Made by a program: the position numbers and the translations under genes. Positions 7,056 to 9,711 of a stretch of 9,711 nucleotides of DNA are shown one piece after another. Source of the stretch: Hydrogenothermus sp. (lineage in GTDB: Bacteria > Aquificota > Aquificia > Aquificales > Hydrogenothermaceae); assembly GCA_003978675.1 (NCBI GenBank), contig QNYP01000137.1, positions 1 to 9,711 of the forward strand. Reading direction: 5' to 3'. A model generated the notes under the pieces. That model had not been told where the DNA came from, searched no databases, and worked only from the letters and a program-made list of their open reading frames with translations. Numbering within the stretch: position 1 is the first letter of the stretch; every line of letters begins with the position of its first letter.

Positions 7056-8141
7056 TTAAACTTTCACTCCCTGTTGTTCTAATAAATGCTTCATAGCCTT
7101 TGCAACTTTTTGAATTTCCCACTGGGCATGAGGATCAGTCCTTTTTACAATAAAATCTTTTATCCAGTTTAAAGTTCCAGAAACTACAATTGTTGTTTTT
7201 CTACCGTGAGGGAGTATAAATCTTGCATCTTCTCTTTTTACTTTACAACTGTAAACTGCATAATCATAAACAATTTCGCAAAGCTGGTCTGTAAATTTAA
7301 AAAGTTGCTCTAAATTATTTAAATTTTCTTCTTCGTTTATAAAATCACTTACTCTTTTCTCTACCTTTTTAATTAAGGTTTCTTTAGCATCACTTTTTTG
7401 AACATAAGATAAAAGTCTTTTAATTATTGAAATAAATTTTTCTTTTACTTCTTCATTTTCTAATCTACAAATAGCCTCATTTATAGAAGGTGGCATTATA
7501 AGTAAATTTTCGTCTTCTTTAACATATCTTTGGCTTCTCTGGGAAAAGTTTAAGGTTGTATGCCTTACTAGCTGATGGGTCATTGTTCTTGATACATTGT
7601 CTATATAAAAAACTGCATAGCCGTCGTATTCTTTTTTTAGTCCTATTAACCACACATCATCTTTATATCCTAAAGGCTCAACAGGAATATCATAATTTGC
7701 TATCTTTTCAAATGCTTTAAAGTATTCCTCTTCACTTTCTTCTAATAGTTCTTCTAAATAATGTCTTAAAGAAATTCCTATAACTGTTGGATACTTTGGA
7801 TTGTAATGGCTCTTAAATCTCGTAGCTCCTATTTTTATAGCTGAAATTTGAGCCTTTTGTTGTTTTGGTAAGTTTTTAAATTCTTCTCCAATGATTTTGT
7901 CTAATTTTTCTTCTTCTAATGTAAGTAAATCTTTGTATGCAAAGGAATGGGCAAATACTGAAAAATGCTTATAATTTCCAAGTTTTGATAAAAATTTTGC
8001 CCTTTCTTCCTTGCTTACAACTCTCGGGTCATTAAGAAGGTAATTTAAATCACCACTACTATAGCAAGTTCTAGCTCCTAAGGCTGTAAATGGAATGCTA
8101 TCTTTAAAATCCTCCAGAGAAAAGATTTTAGTAATATTCAA
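7056..8141 (-). CDS. thyX: FAD-dependent thymidylate synthase (ThyX), extended, variant signature
   Basis: ThyX makes dTMP from dUMP with methylene-tetrahydrofolate and NADPH via FAD. The C-terminal half is typical: MTHQLVRHTTLNFSQRSQRY (187-206) and REDARFILPHG ... DPHAQWEIQKVAKA (303-349). The N-terminal ARTCYSS (23-29) and HFSVFAHSFAYKDLL (59-73) fit the family's first strand-helix unit. Two points are unusual. The RHR-X7-S signature is RHT-X7-S here (193-203). The protein is 361 residues, against about 200-260 for most ThyX, with inserts between roughly 75-175 and 225-280. The start is TTG at 8141 behind AAAGGAG, formed by the last codons of the M16 gene three bases upstream. dapF follows after one base. 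Confidence 0.88.
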   Translation of the reverse strand: MNITKIFSLEDFKDSIPFTALGARTCYSSGDLNYLLNDPRVVSKEERAKFLSKLGNYKHFSVFAHSFAYKDLLTLEEEKLDKIIGEEFKNLPKQQKAQISAIKIGATRFKSHYNPKYPTVIGISLRHYLEELLEESEEEYFKAFEKIANYDIPVEPLGYKDDVWLIGLKKEYDGYAVFYIDNVSRTMTHQLVRHTTLNFSQRSQRYVKEDENLLIMPPSINEAICRLENEEVKEKFISIIKRLLSYVQKSDAKETLIKKVEKRVSDFINEEENLNNLEQLFKFTDQLCEIVYDYAVYSCKVKREDARFILPHGRKTTIVVSGTLNWIKDFIVKRTDPHAQWEIQKVAKAMKHLLEQQGVKV

Positions 8142-8144
8142 TAT

Positions 8145-9458
8145 TTACTCCTTTTCTGGAAGTAATCTAACTTCTGTGTAGTTGTCTTTTCTGAAATACT
8201 TTTTCAAAAAGTTATCAACATCTTTTTTAGAAACTTTTTTAATGTTATCTAAGTAATTTATTGCATACTCTATATCTCCTGCTACTGCCATAGCATAACC
8301 ATATTCTTCTGCATCATTTGAAACTTCTTCCCTTTGGAAAACTTCTGAGTTTATTATTCTTTTCTTTGCTGTTTCTACTAAATCTTCATTTACTCCTTTT
8401 TCTACAAAATTAAATATTATTTCAAAAAGTTTATTTTTTGCTTGTTCTACCTTTTTAGGATCACATACAAAATAAAATAAAAATTGAGAAGTTCCTCTAT
8501 GAGCTAAATATCCACCATATATTGCCTGTACATATCCTTTTTCTTTTAATTCTTGATATAAAATTGCACTTTTTCCACCAGCAAATACATACTCTAGAAC
8601 TGAAGCTACATAGCTTTCTTTCGTATTTATAGGTGGAGCTTGCCAGCCAATAGCCACATAAGCCCTTGTTACCTGTTTTTTATGTAAATCTTTTCTTCTT
8701 ATCTCCTTTTGCTCAGGTTCTAAAGGCACTTGAGGGGGTTTATAATATTTTCCATCTACTGTTCCAAAAGTTTCATTAACTTCCTTTAAAACTTCCTTTT
8801 CATCAACATTCCCGACAATTACTATATAAGTATTAGATGGAACATAATGTGAATAAAAATAATTTTTAACCAATTTTTCATCAAAATTTTCAATAGTTTC
8901 TCTATAGCCAATAACTGGATGTTTGTAGTTAGAGACCTTATAAGCAAGTTTGTTATATGTATCCCACAAGAAAGACTTTGGATTATCTAAATGCCTATTC
9001 AACTCTTCTAATACAATAGGTTTTTCTTTTTTTATCATCTGCTTTGAAAGGGTAGGCTGGGTAGTCATATAGTAAAGGTATTTAAGCATTTGTTTCCAGT
9101 ATAAATGACCTATCTCTATGTAGTAATATGTAAAATCAAAAGATGTTGCAGCGTTTATAATTCCTCCCTTTTTTTCTACTTCAAATTCAATTTCTCCAGA
9201 CTCTGTATACTTAGTGCCATTAAATAACATATGCTCTAAAAAGTGGGATAATCCCCTTTCTTTATCATTTTCATATACAGAACCAACACCAAACCAAACT
9301 TGCAATGATACAGCTGTTGTGTCTTTTCTTGGCTTTACAATTAAAGTTGCTCCATTTTTAAGTTTATGTATATAAACTTCCTCTTTTGCAATAGAATTAC
9401 TTAATACCGACATACTCATAACAATTAGCCCCACTAATAGAGTTTTTAGAAAATTCAT
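8145..9458 (-). CDS. Exported M16 family zinc metallopeptidase
   Basis: This is an M16 (pitrilysin/mitochondrial processing peptidase-like) protease, probably periplasmic. I place the start at ATG 9458, which gives 437 residues beginning MNFLKTLLVGLIVMSMSVLS, a clear signal peptide. A GGAG lies seven bases upstream. A TTG at 9512 would extend the frame by 18 residues but lies in the promoter -35. The inverted zinc motif HFLEH is at 72-76 (His72, Glu75, His76). The third ligand is Glu151 or Glu152 in VLEELNRH, about 76 residues on. The C-terminal half has the non-catalytic M16 repeat (from about 220) with GGKSAILYQELKEKGYVQAIYG. The length fits the single-chain, roughly 430-residue M16B group. 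It is the first gene of the minus-strand operon; thyX follows at three bases. Confidence 0.92.
   Translation of the reverse strand: MNFLKTLLVGLIVMSMSVLSNSIAKEEVYIHKLKNGATLIVKPRKDTTAVSLQVWFGVGSVYENDKERGLSHFLEHMLFNGTKYTESGEIEFEVEKKGGIINAATSFDFTYYYIEIGHLYWKQMLKYLYYMTTQPTLSKQMIKKEKPIVLEELNRHLDNPKSFLWDTYNKLAYKVSNYKHPVIGYRETIENFDEKLVKNYFYSHYVPSNTYIVIVGNVDEKEVLKEVNETFGTVDGKYYKPPQVPLEPEQKEIRRKDLHKKQVTRAYVAIGWQAPPINTKESYVASVLEYVFAGGKSAILYQELKEKGYVQAIYGGYLAHRGTSQFLFYFVCDPKKVEQAKNKLFEIIFNFVEKGVNEDLVETAKKRIINSEVFQREEVSNDAEEYGYAMAVAGDIEYAINYLDNIKKVSKKDVDNFLKKYFRKDNYTEVRLLPEKE
8148..8154 (-). promoter_or_regulatory. Shine-Dalgarno for the TTG start of thyX
   Basis: AAAGGAG on the minus strand lies six bases before TTG 8141-8139 and coincides with the last two sense codons of the M16 gene. 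The M16 stop falls between it and the thyX start, an arrangement that favours coupled translation. Confidence 0.7.
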
Positions 9459-9462
9459 AAAA

Positions 9463-9469
9463 TCTCTCC
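9463..9469 (-). promoter_or_regulatory. Shine-Dalgarno that sets the M16 peptidase start
   Basis: GGAGAGA on the minus strand is followed by four bases and ATG 9458-9456 (GGAG to ATG seven bases). It selects this ATG over the upstream in-frame TTG at 9512. Confidence 0.7.
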
Positions 9470-9483
9470 ATTTGGTATAAAAC

Positions 9484-9512
9484 AGTATAATTGTTATTAT
9501 AACAGTTGACAA
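9484..9512 (-). promoter_or_regulatory. Sigma70-type promoter of the M16-thyX-dapF-hisS operon
   Basis: On the minus strand TTGTCA (9512-9507) and TATACT (9489-9484) each match five of six consensus bases and are exactly 17 bases apart. Transcription would begin near 9477 and leave a leader of about 20 bases before the M16 ATG. The -35 box lies 28 bases from the inferred end of the tnpB element. Confidence 0.65.
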
Positions 9513-9540
9513 ATGGAAAATTTAGAGTTGGTATATGCAA

Positions 9541-9625
9541 GTGAACTACACACCGACTAAAGTCGGTGGCTTCTCAGGGAGGTTGCTATCGCAGGATAGC
9601 CTTATCCCTGATAGGTGGTCACCAC
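9541..9625 (-). ncRNA. Likely omega-RNA scaffold, 3' part
   Basis: Three stems are present. CACCGAC/GTCGGTG (9551-9557 with 9562-9568) has the loop TAAA. TCAGGGA/TCCCTGA (9574-9580 with 9605-9611) encloses GCTATC/GATAGC (9585-9590 with 9595-9600) around GCAG. The structure overlaps the 3' end of tnpB and stops at TTCAC, as in known omega-RNAs, whose guide is the flanking DNA. By that model the guide would start on the minus strand at 9540 with TTGCATATACCAACTC. The 5' limit of the RNA is not known. Confidence 0.5.
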
Positions 9626-9711
9626 ACCTTACTACCCCTATCTGTCCATATATTCTGACAGAGTTAGGGCTACTTTTCAATCTCCCAAATACTCTTACTC
9701 TAATAGTTTGC
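9546..9711 (-). CDS. tnpB: TnpB-like protein, C-terminal fragment (partial at the window edge)
   Basis: The frame from 9710 to the TAG at 9548-9546 is open for 54 residues. It contains GVVRCGDHLSGIRL and ends LPEKPPTLVGV. TnpB (RNA-guided nuclease of IS200/IS605 elements) often ends with a CGD motif after its last RuvC segment and with a Pro-rich tail encoded by the right-end hairpin, as here. The zinc finger and RuvC residues lie outside the window, so activity cannot be judged. Recognition rests on the CGD motif, the tail and the structured right end. Confidence 0.55.
   Translation of the reverse strand, partial: QTIRVRVFGRLKSSPNSVRIYGQIGVVRCGDHLSGIRLSCDSNLPEKPPTLVGV

Larger units (their letters stand above)
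9541..9711 (-). mobile_element. 3' end of an IS200/IS605-type element (right end)
   Basis: The minus strand carries a tnpB-like reading frame that ends inside nested hairpins and finishes with TAGTTCAC (9548-9541). This form is familiar from the right ends of tnpB-only IS605/IS1341 elements. The element continues past the right edge of the window, so its left end, its target motif and any tnpA are not visible. Confidence 0.6.

Noticed and set aside
9459..9512. Longer M16 protein starting at TTG 9512
   Set aside because: The extra 18 residues lie over the promoter boxes, have no SD and would put a second hydrophobic stretch before a clear signal peptide.
9506..9537. Plus-strand promoter (TTGACA at 9506-9511, TATATG at 9532-9537)
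   Set aside because: The spacing is 20 bases and it would only run antisense into tnpB; the minus-strand pair in the same place is much better.

Overview
The window is AT-rich and tightly packed, with frequent TTG starts behind strong Shine-Dalgarno sequences. A branched-polyamine synthase (BpsA) sits among housekeeping genes. Together these suggest a thermophilic bacterium, most likely of the Aquificales/Hydrogenothermaceae type (Sulfurihydrogenibium-like). This is inferred from gene content and composition, not from a search.

Layout. Positions 1-268 are a large inverted repeat around a 45-base centre; it disrupts the 5' end of a plus-strand gene for a C-terminal processing protease (ctpA). 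ctpA is followed after one base by tsaD (tRNA t6A modification). tsaD converges on a minus-strand block, and a short GC hairpin lies at the junction. Read 5' to 3' on the minus strand, the block is: M16 zinc peptidase, thyX, a dapF homologue, hisS, a divergent Xer-type tyrosine recombinase, a small scpA, and bpsA. The first six are separated by 3, 1 and 13 bases and by overlaps of 14 and 4 bases, so they look like one operon. A good sigma70-type promoter precedes the M16 gene. bpsA follows after 64 bases and may also have its own promoter. The right edge (9541-9711) holds the 3' end of an IS200/IS605-type tnpB gene, with nested hairpins typical of a right end / omega-RNA.

The genes are mostly basic cell functions: envelope proteolysis (CtpA, M16), tRNA charging and modification (HisS, TsaD), dTMP synthesis (ThyX), a DapF-family epimerase, chromosome segregation (ScpA, perhaps the Xer-like protein) and thermophile polyamines (BpsA). 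Four things deserve a second look. The start of ctpA appears to be a fold-back whose true start codon and ribosome binding site lie on the opposite strand. The DapF homologue has Ser at both catalytic Cys positions. The Xer-like protein has lost most catalytic residues and is translationally coupled to scpA. A TnpB/omega-RNA end lies just upstream of the operon promoter. I see no clearly new multi-gene system; the main novelty is in these active-site changes and the two edges of the window.
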